From the NCBI RefSeq assembly GCF_000196495.1, contig NC_011312.1, positions 2,418,001 through 2,482,000 on the forward strand: a DNA stretch of 64,000 nucleotides, read 5' to 3'. Below are positions 35,276-45,954 of this stretch, piece after piece. The position numbers and the translations under genes were made by a program. The DNA is from Aliivibrio salmonicida LFI1238. GTDB taxonomy: Bacteria > Pseudomonadota > Gammaproteobacteria > Enterobacterales > Vibrionaceae. Each line of letters begins with the position of its first letter. Within the stretch, counting starts at the first letter, position 1. The notes beneath the pieces were generated by a model, which was given only the letters and a program-made list of their open reading frames with translations, was not told the origin of the DNA and ran no database searches.

Positions 35276-35478
35276 AATGTATTCTCCATAGTTTTTGCTT
35301 TTTTAATTCGTTCTTCTCTTGCCATTCTTTGCTCAATTTCTTTTAATAATTGGCGTCGTTTTCCAAGGCTAGAAAATAGAATCCAAAATAAAGAAAGAAA
35401 AGTAGCGCCAAAAGCACCCCATACATAAGCGGCGTAACCACCCATGGCAAAAAAATCACTTAATGTTTCAAAATGCAT
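35272..35478 (-). CDS. ccmD: Haem exporter protein CcmD
   Basis: This 68-aa single-pass protein (helix GGYAAYVWGAFGATFLSLFWIL near 13-34) has a basic cytoplasmic tail. It helps release holo-CcmE from CcmABC. Its position between ccmC and ccmE confirms the call. Confidence 0.92.
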   Translation of the reverse strand: MHFETLSDFFAMGGYAAYVWGAFGATFLSLFWILFSSLGKRRQLLKEIEQRMAREERIKKAKTMENTL

Positions 35479-35501
35479 AACAGTAATTCCCTTCTCTTAC
35501 A

Positions 35502-36254
35502 TTATTTAGAGACGGTAGATTTAGTCTCTACCAATGCTCTAACCCAAGGACGATGACTCTCTTTTGCTAAAATTTCATTCCTAAAACGAATAAGAGTCAC
35601 AGAACCGAAGAAAGTTGCAAAGCCTATGATATTTAATAGTAAAGGCCACAACATATCTGAAGAAATCGAAAGTTTATCAAACTTTGTAATACTTGCACCT
35701 TGATGAAGCGTATTCCACCATTCGACAGAGAAGTGAATGATTGGCAGATTAATCACACCAACAATAGCAAGAATACCCGCAGCACGAGCAGCGGTTCGTT
35801 GATCATCAAACGCGTTATATAAGGCCATAACCCCTAGGTATAAAAATAGAAGAATTAATTCTGACGTTAAACGGGCATCCCATACCCACCAAGCACCCCA
35901 CATAGGTTTGCCCCAAACGGCACCAGTAAGTAAAGCGATGAACGTAAATACCGCACCAATAGGCGCCATTGCTGCCGCGGCCATATCAGACAATTTTAAT
36001 TGCCAAACCAAACCAATAAAAGCAGCTATCGCCATCGACATATAAGCGGCCATAGACAAAATAGCAGCAGGTACGTGTATGTAAATAATTCGAAAACTGT
36101 CACCTTGTTGATAATCAGAAGGTGCAAAAGCAAGGCCCCAGATGGTCCCAACGGTCAAACTGATGATAGAGATCACCGCAAACCATGGTAGCAGTGTAGT
36201 ACTTAATTGATACGCTTTTTCTGGTTTAGCGTAAGGATGTAGCCATTTCCACAT
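35502..36254 (-). CDS. ccmC: Haem exporter/handling protein CcmC
   Basis: This 250-aa protein with six membrane helices has the WWD domain WGKPMWGAWWVWDARLTSEL near 122-141. It presents haem to CcmE. Histidines IIYIHVPAAI and PIIHFSVEWWNTLHQG are the expected haem ligands. Confidence 0.95.
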   Translation of the reverse strand: MWKWLHPYAKPEKAYQLSTTLLPWFAVISIISLTVGTIWGLAFAPSDYQQGDSFRIIYIHVPAAILSMAAYMSMAIAAFIGLVWQLKLSDMAAAAMAPIGAVFTFIALLTGAVWGKPMWGAWWVWDARLTSELILLFLYLGVMALYNAFDDQRTAARAAGILAIVGVINLPIIHFSVEWWNTLHQGASITKFDKLSISSDMLWPLLLNIIGFATFFGSVTLIRFRNEILAKESHRPWVRALVETKSTVSK

Positions 36255-36303
36255 TGGTTTATCTCACTTACTTAAATATAAAAATTATAATTATAATTAT
36301 GAT

Positions 36304-36972
36304 TTATTGCACACTGACTCGTAGTGCCGAACTAATGGCAAACGGAGTCAATGTTGCGGAGCCCATAAGAAGCGCTCCTAAAATAGCAAGTTGGCCATTA
36401 TAAGCCATCCCTAGAGTTGCAGCATCAATTGCAGATGTCGCAAAAATTAGAACCGGTATATAAAGTGGGAGTATAAGAAGGCTTAGCAACACTCCCCCTT
36501 TTTGCAGACCCACGGTTAATGCAACCCCTACGGCACCAAGAAAACTCAGTGTGGGTGTTCCAAGTAATAGGGTAAGTACAATGGCTAACCATGTATTGAA
36601 ATCTAAGGATAATAAAATAGCCAGTAATGGGCTGATAATAATCAACGGCAGGCCAGTCAGTACCCAATGAGCAAACACTTTGGCTAATACTAAAACCGAC
36701 AATGGGCTTGGCATTAACATCATTTGTTCTAATGAGCCATCGGAAAAATCGTCTCGGAATAAACGTTCAAGAGAAAGTAAGGCAGACAATAAAGCAGCAA
36801 CCCAAACAATACCCGCCGCAATACGCGCAAGTAGAGTTGGCTCAGGGCCAATACTTAATGGGAATAAGGTAATCACGATAATAAAAAACCATAATGGGTT
36901 TAAAACATCGGCTTTACGACGAAAAGCGATCAATAATTCACGTTTTATTATCGTAGTCATTGAAGAAAACAT
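36304..36972 (-). CDS. ccmB: Haem exporter permease CcmB
   Basis: This 222-aa membrane subunit of the CcmAB ABC transporter has six hydrophobic segments; FRDDFSDGSLEQMMLMPSPL near 72-91 is characteristic. CcmAB uses ATP to release holo-CcmE. It starts 3 nt after the ccmA stop. Confidence 0.94.
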   Translation of the reverse strand: MFSSMTTIIKRELLIAFRRKADVLNPLWFFIIVITLFPLSIGPEPTLLARIAAGIVWVAALLSALLSLERLFRDDFSDGSLEQMMLMPSPLSVLVLAKVFAHWVLTGLPLIIISPLLAILLSLDFNTWLAIVLTLLLGTPTLSFLGAVGVALTVGLQKGGVLLSLLILPLYIPVLIFATSAIDAATLGMAYNGQLAILGALLMGSATLTPFAISSALRVSVQ

Positions 36973-36975
36973 CTA

Positions 36976-37590
36976 TTACTCACCTAACCTGATTTTTTTC
37001 AATTCATTACTGTCAGTAAATAAATCCTGATGCGTCGTTAGCAAGACAATTCCACCCTGTTTTGCGTGATCCATAAACAACTGCTCCAACACCTTAACGC
37101 CCTGCTTATCAATTGCAGTTAATGGCTCATCAAGAACCCACAACTTATGATTACTCAACCAAAGACGAGCTAATGCAACTCTGCGCTGTTGTCCTGCGGA
37201 CAATTGTCCTGCTGCAACATCTTCTCGGCCCGCTAAGCCAACACGAGCAAGTGCATCCCAAATAGCCTCTTCATTATAGTCGTTATGCATTGATTGATAA
37301 AAAGCCAGATTTTCAAATGCTGTCAACTCACGTTTTACACCCGTGTGATGACCTAGAAAAAGTAACGCGGAATGAAATTCTTCTCGATTCTGTTTAATCG
37401 ATTCGCCATTCCAATAAATATCACCTTCATCAGAATAACCAAGACCGGCAATAATTCGCAATAATGTGGTTTTTCCTGCACCATTTTGACCTTCTATTTG
37501 AATTAACTCACCGTCTGATACGGTAAAGCTGAGTTGTTCAAATAAAACTCTTTCATCTCGAATACAGGTTACATTACGAATTTCTAGCAT
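36976..37590 (-). CDS. ccmA: Haem exporter ATP-binding protein CcmA
   Basis: This 204-aa ABC ATPase has Walker A GQNGAGKTTLLR (34-45), signature LSAGQQRRVALAR and Walker B KLWVLDEPLTAID. It is the first gene of ccmABCDEFGHI. The promoter should lie in the 270-bp gap before it. Confidence 0.95.
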   Translation of the reverse strand: MLEIRNVTCIRDERVLFEQLSFTVSDGELIQIEGQNGAGKTTLLRIIAGLGYSDEGDIYWNGESIKQNREEFHSALLFLGHHTGVKRELTAFENLAFYQSMHNDYNEEAIWDALARVGLAGREDVAAGQLSAGQQRRVALARLWLSNHKLWVLDEPLTAIDKQGVKVLEQLFMDHAKQGGIVLLTTHQDLFTDSNELKKIRLGE

Positions 37591-37860
37591 AGACTTTTAT
37601 CATTTGAGAATATTGAAAGTATTCTAGCACAGCAAAAACAGGGAAACTTAGATATAAAACAAATCTATTTGCATAGATAAGTAAATAAATATGTCATTTA
37701 GTTTCATTTTCATAATGAAAAAAATCCACATTTAATTCATAGGGTTATATATTAAAAAATCAAATACCACCTTATGGGTAGGTGCATTTTTTACCATATC
37801 CCATAACGAAAAAAGCCCCTTAAATAAGGAGCTTTTGAATTCGTTAATCTGAAGAAATCG
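37591..37860. promoter_or_regulatory. Gap between the chemotaxis operon end and ccmA
   Basis: The stretch is AT-rich with no gene. It contains the terminator of the chemotaxis operon at 37809-37836 and must contain the ccm promoter on the minus strand. No specific operator was recognised. Confidence 0.5.
37809..37836 (-). terminator. Terminator of the flagellar/chemotaxis operon
   Basis: The stem AAAAGCCCCTTA against TAAGGAGCTTTT (one mismatch) is followed on the minus strand by T6. It lies 24 bp after the DUF2802 gene. Confidence 0.85.
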
Positions 37861-38322
37861 TTATTCTTCGTCTTCCATTCTTAATGGTGGCATAGTGCCT
37901 TTACCGCCAACAATTTTGGCTTGTAAAGACATCATTAACTCAGCTTCGGCTTTTGGAAGTTCACACTCTTCCATAAGCTCATTAATCCCTGCACCCAGTT
38001 GAACCAATTTATTTGCTCTTGAATACAATCGACTGTCGACATCCGTATTCTCAAGTTCATTTAATCGGTCATCAAAATGTTGACTTAATTGAGTCATTTC
38101 CGCGACTTTCTGCCCCATATTAATAGAGCCAGAACGAAATTCAACAAATTGCTTTTGCAGCTTTTGTTGTTCATCTTGAAGGTTTTTATACTGCGCTTTC
38201 GCTTCTGTCAGCTGTTGCACGAGTTGCTTATTTCTTCTATTTAGTACAAAGAAGAAAACCAAAACAAGGATCATTGCTGTTGCAGCTAGTAGCTCTGAGA
38301 GCTGAGTTAAAATATCGACCAT
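37861..38322 (-). CDS. DUF2802 domain protein, last gene of chemotaxis operon
   Basis: This 153-aa protein has an N-terminal membrane helix (LLAATAMILVLVFFFVLN), a coiled coil (about 30-95) and the C-terminal DUF2802 segment LYSRANKLVQLGAGINELMEECELPKAE (residues about 99-126). It shares a 1-nt overlap with cheW. DUF2802 proteins lie after cheW in many Vibrio and Pseudomonas flagellar clusters; function is not established. Confidence 0.85.
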   Translation of the reverse strand: MVDILTQLSELLAATAMILVLVFFFVLNRRNKQLVQQLTEAKAQYKNLQDEQQKLQKQFVEFRSGSINMGQKVAEMTQLSQHFDDRLNELENTDVDSRLYSRANKLVQLGAGINELMEECELPKAEAELMMSLQAKIVGGKGTMPPLRMEDEE

Positions 38323-38816
38323 TATAGGCTTGCCATGTCATCCCATTCGTCTTCAGACAAAAGTTTATTAAGATCAACCAAGATAAGTAGTTTGCCTTCA
38401 CGGTTACTAACACCCTGAATAAATTTAGAGCTGTCTTCCGTTCCAACACTTGGCGTTGTATCAATTTCTGATGAACGTAAGTATACAACTTCTGCCACGC
38501 TATCAACAAGGATACCGATAACTTGATGTTCTGATTCAATCACAATGATGCGTGTATTATCACTGATCTCGCCTTGCATTAAACCAAAACGTGAACGAGT
38601 ATCAATAACTGTTACGACGTTACCACGAAGGTTGATAATACCTAAAACGTAGTCTGGTGCACCTGGTACTGGCGCAATTTCTGTATGGCGTAATACTTCA
38701 CGAACTTGCATCACGTTAATACCATAGGTTTCTTCTTCTAATTGAAAAGTTACCCATTGTAGTACTTCATCGTTTACTTTATCTTTACGGATCTCTACTT
38801 GATTATACTGAGACAT
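38322..38816 (-). CDS. cheW: Chemotaxis coupling protein CheW
   Basis: This 164-aa scaffold protein links receptors to CheA. It is a single CheW/SH3-like domain: WVTFQLEEETYGINVMQVRE, ILGIINLRGNVVTVIDTRSRFG and a C-terminal KLLILVDLNKLLSEDEW. Length is normal. It follows parP by 28 nt. Confidence 0.95.
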   Translation of the reverse strand: MSQYNQVEIRKDKVNDEVLQWVTFQLEEETYGINVMQVREVLRHTEIAPVPGAPDYVLGIINLRGNVVTVIDTRSRFGLMQGEISDNTRIIVIESEHQVIGILVDSVAEVVYLRSSEIDTTPSVGTEDSSKFIQGVSNREGKLLILVDLNKLLSEDEWDDMASL

Positions 38817-38844
38817 TGTATTTCCTCGTCCTCTTAGAGTTATC

Positions 38845-39935
<1,091 letters not shown>

Positions 39936-39936
<1 letters not shown>

Positions 39937-40703
39937 TAAACTAATCGCTCCAAGTAGTTCAACAACGTTTTATAGGCAAAAACACCACGGCTGTTTGGAG
40001 AAACAAAAGACGGTGGCATTCTTTTTAGACTTGCATCTCTAAATTTTGTATCAATAGGAACGGCTGAAGCCCACACTTGATCAGTATACATATGCTTCAG
40101 TTCCATTAATGTTTGTAACGACGCATTCGTTCGTTTGTCATACATTGTTGGAATGATCGTAACATCAAATAAAGACGGTTTATTTCTTTGCATGATGGCT
40201 AATGTTTTCATCATACGTTCTAAGCCTTTCATTGCTAAGAACTCAGTTTGAACTGGAATTAAGACACGATTACTGGCCGCTAAGGCATTAATCATCATGA
40301 CACCTAAGATCGGTGGGCAATCAATAAGTACATAATCGTATTCATCTTCAAGCGCTTTTAATACACGCTTAAGGACCAATCCCATGCCGGTTCGATTCCC
40401 CATCACACGATCAAGTGTCGCTAATGACATATGTGCAGGAATAATGTCTAAGCCCGGTACCTTGCTGTGTAAAACAAACGGTTTCACGGTTGTTTTATTT
40501 ATCGTTGGAAGTTGAAATAACCCAAATAAGCTAGAAGGTAAATTGTCTGAATCATAGCCTAAGTACGTAGTTAACGAACCGTGTGGATCGGTGTCCACCA
40601 TAAGTACTCGTTTACCACGTTCATTTAATAAACCAGCCAGTGTAATTGTTGTGGTTGTTTTACCCACACCACCTTTCTGGTTTGCTATGCTCCAGACAAT
40701 CAT
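39936..40703 (-). CDS. parC: ParA-like polar localisation ATPase ParC
   Basis: This 255-aa MinD/ParA-type ATPase has the deviant Walker A KGGVGKTTTTITLAGLL (11-27), Walker A' VDTDPHGSLTTYLGY and Walker B YDYVLIDCPPILG. In Vibrio species ParC directs chemotaxis arrays to the cell pole with ParP. The cheB-parC-parP-cheW order supports this over a plasmid-type ParA; it is not topoisomerase IV ParC despite the shared name. Confidence 0.9.
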
Positions 40704-40712
40704 TCGGTTTTC

Positions 40713-41855
40713 CTACTTTAATCCAACTTCAACAAGCATTCGTTCAGCGACACGTTCTATCGGCAAACTTTCTGAAGACAAACCGGCTTTATCGACGGCT
40801 TGTGGCATGCCATAGACAACACAACTTTGCTCATCTTGAGACCAAATGGTTGCGCCAGCAGCTTTAAGCATACGACAGCCTTCACGACCATCCGCTCCCA
40901 TACCCGTTAAGATCATAGACAATACTTTATCGCCATACACTTTCGCGGCGGAGCCAAAAGTCACATCAACACATGGTTTGTAATTCATGCGTTCACCACC
41001 ATCAAGGATCTTCAAACGAGAAGAACCAGGACGACCATCAATCATCATTTGTAAGCCACCTGGAGCCAAATACGCACAACCCGGCTTTAAAATATCGCCA
41101 TCTTGCGCTTCTTTCACTTGGATCTTACATAAGTTATTTAATCGAGCGGCAAACGCAGCAGTAAACGTTGCTGGCATATGCTGAACTAAAATAATCGGAT
41201 GTGGGTAATTAGCAGGAAGTGCCGTTAATATCTTTTGTAATGCCACAGGGCCTCCGGTTGAAGTCCCTATTGCGGTTAGCTGATATTTTTTACCCGTTGC
41301 TTTAAAGCGTTGACCAATAGGTGCACTTGGCACTGCTTTTACTGGTTCAGCGCTCATTGGCGATGTAATTCGTGACGCAGTTACTCTTGTTGTTGCCGCT
41401 GCTCTAGGCTCAGTTTTAGTCACTTGAGTAGCTAAAGCAGGTCGACGCATAAACAATTTCTTACGTGCAATCTCAACAATGCGCTGTTGAAGCAATGAAA
41501 CCGCCTCATCACGATTACGGGCGATATCTTCAAATTTCTTTGGTAAGAAATCCAATGCACCCGCATCTAACGCATCTAATGTCGCTTTTGCACCATCATG
41601 AGTTAACGAAGAAAACATCAAAGTTGGTGTTGGGCACACTTTCATGATTTCTCGAACTGCTGAGATACCGTCCATAACAGGCATCTCTATATCCATGGTG
41701 ATAACATCTGGCTTTAAAGATTGTGCTTTTTCAACGGCTTCTTTGCCGTTTGTTGCTACATCGATGACTTCAAGGCGTGGATCTGAGTTGATAATTTCAC
41801 TCACTCGACGTCGAAAAAAGCTTGAATCATCAACAACTAATACTTTTATTGCCAT
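40713..41855 (-). CDS. cheB: Chemotaxis protein-glutamate methylesterase CheB
   Basis: This 380-aa enzyme removes methyl groups from receptors. The receiver domain (1-120) has VVDDSSFFRRR, the phospho-acceptor Asp in DVITMDIEMPVMDG and a Lys in LPKKFE. The C-terminal esterase (about 190-375) carries the Ser in AIGTSTGGPVALQ, the His in LVQHMPATFTAAFA and the Asp in MILTGMGADGREG. The Ala/Thr-rich linker is longer than in E. coli, as usual for Vibrio. Confidence 0.96.
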   Translation of the reverse strand: MAIKVLVVDDSSFFRRRVSEIINSDPRLEVIDVATNGKEAVEKAQSLKPDVITMDIEMPVMDGISAVREIMKVCPTPTLMFSSLTHDGAKATLDALDAGALDFLPKKFEDIARNRDEAVSLLQQRIVEIARKKLFMRRPALATQVTKTEPRAAATTRVTASRITSPMSAEPVKAVPSAPIGQRFKATGKKYQLTAIGTSTGGPVALQKILTALPANYPHPIILVQHMPATFTAAFAARLNNLCKIQVKEAQDGDILKPGCAYLAPGGLQMMIDGRPGSSRLKILDGGERMNYKPCVDVTFGSAAKVYGDKVLSMILTGMGADGREGCRMLKAAGATIWSQDEQSCVVYGMPQAVDKAGLSSESLPIERVAERMLVEVGLK

Positions 41856-41870
41856 GTCAATCCTTGTGCA

Positions 41871-44042
41871 TTAATGCATACGTACTGCATAACGCTTAAG
41901 CAAGTTTGGAACATCAAGAATAAGTGCGATGTGACCATCTGAAGTGATGGTTGCACCTGCCATTCCTGGAGTGCCTTGCAGTAATTCATCAAGAGGTTTA
42001 ATTACCACCTCTTCTTGTCCAATCAATGTATCAACCACGAAACCGACGCGTTGAGCACCTAATTGAATAATGACTACATGACCTAATCCCGTGCGCTCTG
42101 TTTTACGAGCACCAGAAACAAGCCAATCTTGTAAATAAAATAATGGTATCGATTTTTCACGAACGATGGTCGTTAGCTGCCCATCAACAATATTTGTTTT
42201 AGAAAGATCAAGATGGAAAATCTCATTCACACTTGCTAGTGGCAATGCAAACGGCTGGTTTGCAACCCCTACCATTAATGTAGGAAGAATAGCGAGTGTT
42301 AATGGTACTTTGATTACAATCTTAGTCCCTTCGCCCATGCTTGAATCAATATCGATAGACCCATTTAATTGGTTGATGGCTGTCTTCACAACATCCATAC
42401 CTACACCACGGCCTGAAATGTCTGAGATTTCAGTTTTCGTTGAAAAACCAGGTGCAAAAATAAGGTTATAACATTCTTTGTTCGTAAGGCGAGAGGCTGC
42501 ATCAGTATCCATCAAACCACGATTAACCGCGATTCCACGAAGCTTATCAGCGTCCATACCACCACCATCATCGATGATGCTTAGTAAGATATGATCGCCT
42601 TCTTGTGAAGCAGACAGAATCACTTTACCGGTACGATCTTTGCCCGTTTTTTCACGAACATCTGGCATTTCAATACCATGATCGACAGAGTTACGAACCA
42701 AGTGAATCAATGGATCAGCAAGTGCTTCCACTAAGTTTTTATCTAGATCCGTTTCTTCACCGCGCATTTCAAGCACAATGTCTTTTTTCAGAGTACGAGC
42801 TAAATCACGAACAACACGTGGGAAGCGGCCAAATACTTTCTTGATTGGCTGCATACGTGTTTTCATTACTGCGCCTTGGATATCAGCAGTAACGACATCA
42901 AGGTTTGAAACTGCTTTAGACATTTCTTCGTCATTGCTGTTCAAACCAAGACTCACTAAGCGGTTACGAACCAATACTAATTCACCCACCATGTTCATGA
43001 TGTTGTCTAGCGTTGATGTATCAACACGTACCGTGCTTTCTGCTTGTGATTTCTGTTGTTTAGTTGGCGCTTTTTGAACTGGCTTAGGTGCTTCAACCGG
43101 TTTTGGGGCTTGTGTTCTTGTTGGCGCAAGCGGAGCTTCAACTACCGGTGCTTTTTCTACCACTGGCGTTTCTACCATTGAAGAAGCAGGCTTAACCGCT
43201 TGTTCTAACTCTTCATCTGTTGGGCCTTTACCAGAACCGTGCAGCTGATCTAATAACTTTTCAAACTCATCATCAGACATTACATCTGAATCACCAGACA
43301 TCGCAATATCGGCTGATTTTGTGTCAACAACCGGAGCAGACACGGCCGCTACCGATGAATTTGTCGGGCTATTACCTGAACCATGTAGCTCATCAAGTAA
43401 ACGCTCAAATTCATCATCAGTAATATCGCCTTCAGGCATAGAGCTCACGGTATTTGAAGAAACAGGAGTTGACGCAACTGGCGCAGAAGTCACCGCTGAA
43501 GGTGCCGTTCCTTTACCGTGCAATTCATCTAACAGTTTCTCAAATTCATCTTCTGTAATGTCATCCACAGAATCATGGATAGCTGAAGTCGCAGTGATCA
43601 CAGGAGCGACAACGGCTGGTGCAGGTGCAGCTACGGAAACTTCATCTTCGCTTGTCGGCTTGCTTAGACGATGTAACTCATCTAAAACCTGTTGCGATGC
43701 TGGCGCTAAAGGCTCACCATTTTGCACTGAACCAAACATAACGTTCACGGTATCTAGCGTTTCTAGAATCGTATCCATCAGCTCAGAGGTAACTTTGCGT
43801 TTACCAGTACGAAGGATATCAAACACATTCTCCGCACCATGACATGCATCAACCAATTCAGTTAATGAAAGGAAGCCTGCGCCCCCTTTTACTGTATGGA
43901 AACCACGGAAAATTGCATTTAATAAATCAGAATCATCAGGGCGTTGCTCTAATTCAACTAATTGTTCAGAAAGTAGCTCAAGAATTTCTCCTGCTTCAAT
44001 TAAGAAATCTTGCAGAATGTCTTCATCCATTTCAAAGCTCAT
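41871..44042 (-). CDS. cheA: Chemotaxis histidine kinase CheA
   Basis: This 723-aa kinase passes receptor signals to CheY and CheB. The P1 Hpt domain has FHTVKGGAGFL (His near 49). Dimerisation, ATPase (NSVDHGIE, DDGGGM, GRGVGMDVV) and CheW-like P5 domains occupy about 335-723. The 130-330 linker contains three copies of a D(I/V)xx(D)EFE(K/R)LLDxLHG peptide (about 161-176, 206-221, 253-269), likely the region bound by ParP (LID in Vibrio literature, from memory). No standard P2 domain was recognised. Confidence 0.96.
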   Translation of the reverse strand: MSFEMDEDILQDFLIEAGEILELLSEQLVELEQRPDDSDLLNAIFRGFHTVKGGAGFLSLTELVDACHGAENVFDILRTGKRKVTSELMDTILETLDTVNVMFGSVQNGEPLAPASQQVLDELHRLSKPTSEDEVSVAAPAPAVVAPVITATSAIHDSVDDITEDEFEKLLDELHGKGTAPSAVTSAPVASTPVSSNTVSSMPEGDITDDEFERLLDELHGSGNSPTNSSVAAVSAPVVDTKSADIAMSGDSDVMSDDEFEKLLDQLHGSGKGPTDEELEQAVKPASSMVETPVVEKAPVVEAPLAPTRTQAPKPVEAPKPVQKAPTKQQKSQAESTVRVDTSTLDNIMNMVGELVLVRNRLVSLGLNSNDEEMSKAVSNLDVVTADIQGAVMKTRMQPIKKVFGRFPRVVRDLARTLKKDIVLEMRGEETDLDKNLVEALADPLIHLVRNSVDHGIEMPDVREKTGKDRTGKVILSASQEGDHILLSIIDDGGGMDADKLRGIAVNRGLMDTDAASRLTNKECYNLIFAPGFSTKTEISDISGRGVGMDVVKTAINQLNGSIDIDSSMGEGTKIVIKVPLTLAILPTLMVGVANQPFALPLASVNEIFHLDLSKTNIVDGQLTTIVREKSIPLFYLQDWLVSGARKTERTGLGHVVIIQLGAQRVGFVVDTLIGQEEVVIKPLDELLQGTPGMAGATITSDGHIALILDVPNLLKRYAVRMH

Positions 44043-44051
44043 AATATTCCT

Positions 44052-44771
44052 CTAAAATCCAAGACTGGCTAATAAATCATCGACATCATCTTGCGATGCC
44101 ACAGCGTCTTCACGTTCATGCGGGTTCAAAATAGGACCCTCAGCTTTAGACGGTTTTTTAGATTCGTCTTCTGCAGCACCTAGGCGTTCTTCAACTTTAA
44201 ACAACGTCAATATATCAACCAGTCGGTCTTCGACTTCCTGAACTAATGTTATTACACGTTTAATTATCTGACCGGAAAGGTCTTGAAAGTCTTGCGCCAT
44301 TAAAATGTTGGTTAACTCGTTACGAAGTTCCGAGCTATTACCTTCAACTTGAGTAAGAAGTCCATCAATGTTGTGACATAAAGATTTAAATTGAGCTAAC
44401 TCAATTCGACCTTTCATTAGGCTATTCCATTGAGGACGAACCTGAAGAAGTCCTTCATGCAACTCGTCAGCAATAGGTAATGAACGATCAACAGCATCCA
44501 TGGTTTTATTGCCGGCTATTTCCGTTTTATCAATCACATATTGCAAACGATCACGTGCATCAGGGATCTCATCATTAGCAATAGCAACAACGCGGTGATC
44601 AAGTTTAAAGTTCTTTAATGATTCGTGAAGATCACGAGTTAAAGATCCTATTTCTTGAAGCATTGGCTGCTCTTGAGGAACGGCGAGTGCGGCAACCAAT
44701 TGATTGGCTTCTTCTTGCTTGCCGTCTTCTAATAAAGCGACAAGTTCCTTGGCATCTGTTAATGAAATCAT
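44052..44771 (-). CDS. cheZ: CheY-P phosphatase CheZ
   Basis: This 239-aa helical protein dephosphorylates CheY. The catalytic segment is LMAQDFQDLSGQIIKRVI (about 155-172), with the conserved Asp and Gln. The C-terminal tail ends ASQDDVDDLLASLGF, the CheY-binding peptide. It lies between cheY and cheA. Confidence 0.95.
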   Translation of the reverse strand: MISLTDAKELVALLEDGKQEEANQLVAALAVPQEQPMLQEIGSLTRDLHESLKNFKLDHRVVAIANDEIPDARDRLQYVIDKTEIAGNKTMDAVDRSLPIADELHEGLLQVRPQWNSLMKGRIELAQFKSLCHNIDGLLTQVEGNSSELRNELTNILMAQDFQDLSGQIIKRVITLVQEVEDRLVDILTLFKVEERLGAAEDESKKPSKAEGPILNPHEREDAVASQDDVDDLLASLGF

Positions 44772-44803
44772 TGTTAGGTGGTCCTTACTTACGCAACACT
44801 TTC

Positions 44804-45184
44804 TTATAAACGTTCAAAAATCTTGTCTAATTTTTCTTTCAATGTTGCAGCAGTAAATGGCTTAACAATATAACCATTAACACCCGCTTGAGCGGCTTCA
44901 ATGATCTGCTCGCGTTTTGCTTCAGCGGTGATCATTAATACAGGTAAATGTTTTAATTCGCCATCGGCACGAATTGTTTTTAGCAAGTCGATCCCTTGCA
45001 TGCCTGGCATGTTCCAATCTGTTACTACAAAATCGAAACCGCCCTTTTTAAGCAATGGTAATGCTGTTAAACCATCATCCGCTTCTTGGGTGTTATTAAA
45101 ACCTAAGTCACGTAATAAGTTTTTTACAATACGGCGCATTGTTGAGAAGTCATCAACAATAAGGATCTTCATGTTTTTATTCAA
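44804..45184 (-). CDS. cheY: Chemotaxis response regulator CheY
   Basis: This 126-aa single receiver domain binds FliM when phosphorylated. Motifs: ILIVDDFSTMRRIV, phospho-Asp in FVVTDWNMPGMQG, Thr in VLMITAEAK and Lys in GYIVKPF. The start is taken as TTG at 45184 because GGAGG lies 5 nt before it; the ATG at 45172 would need a 17-nt spacing, and the frame open to 45238 has no better RBS. Confidence 0.94.
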   Translation of the reverse strand: MNKNMKILIVDDFSTMRRIVKNLLRDLGFNNTQEADDGLTALPLLKKGGFDFVVTDWNMPGMQGIDLLKTIRADGELKHLPVLMITAEAKREQIIEAAQAGVNGYIVKPFTAATLKEKLDKIFERL

Positions 45185-45222
45185 AATCGCCTCCAGTGAG
45201 GGCACAAAGTAACGGGATTTAA

Positions 45223-45954
45223 TTATTCTACTGTCCAAGTTGATAACTTGGCCCGTAGTCGTTGCATTGATTGACTGTGTATTTGGCTGACACGAGACTC
45301 GCTGACACCAATAACTGCACCAATTTCTTTCAAATTTAACTCTTCATCATAATAAAGAGATAAAACTAAAGCTTCTCTTTCTGGAAGGGTTTTAATCGCC
45401 TCCACAAGAGCAACTCGAAAATGTTCATCTACAACACCTTGAAATGGAATATTATCATCAGCGTGTTCTTCCGTTGTTATTACATCTTCGGAAACGCCTA
45501 AATCTTCCATACCTACAAGTTTACCGCAATTTACATCATTAAGTATCTGATAATACTGATCTAACGGTAATTCTAAATGTTCTGCTATCTCTTTATCGGT
45601 CGGTTCGCGAGAAAGTTTAGCTTCAAGTGCTTTAATTGCTGCATTAACCATTCGACTATTCTTATGAACAGAGCGAGGAACCCAGTCCCCGCGTCGAATT
45701 TCATCCAGCATCGAACCTCTGATTCTTATTCCAGCGTATGTTTCAAAACTTGCGCCTTTACTGCCGTCATAATTTTGTTGTGCTTCTAACAGGCCGATCA
45801 TTCCAGACTGTATTAAATCATCAACTAATACACTTGCTGGTAATCTTGCCATTAAGTGATGGGCAATGCGTTTTACCAGTTCAGAATAGCGCTCTAAAAA
45901 TGCTTTCTGACTGTTCACATTGCCTTTATGATCGTAAGTTAAGGTATTAGACAT
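45223..45954 (-). CDS. fliA: Flagellar sigma factor 28, FliA
   Basis: This 243-aa sigma factor drives late flagellar genes. Region 2 includes VDDLIQSGMIGLLEAQQNYD and FETYAGIRIRGSMLDEIRRGDWVPRS; region 4 includes LKEIGAVIGVSESRVSQIHS. The start overlaps the flhG end by 8 nt. Confidence 0.96.
   Translation of the reverse strand: MSNTLTYDHKGNVNSQKAFLERYSELVKRIAHHLMARLPASVLVDDLIQSGMIGLLEAQQNYDGSKGASFETYAGIRIRGSMLDEIRRGDWVPRSVHKNSRMVNAAIKALEAKLSREPTDKEIAEHLELPLDQYYQILNDVNCGKLVGMEDLGVSEDVITTEEHADDNIPFQGVVDEHFRVALVEAIKTLPEREALVLSLYYDEELNLKEIGAVIGVSESRVSQIHSQSMQRLRAKLSTWTVE

Noticed and set aside
43321..43842. 173-aa plus-strand ORF opposite cheA
   Set aside because: It is an antisense frame made open by the Ala/Ser/Thr-rich repeat linker of CheA; low complexity and no independent signals.
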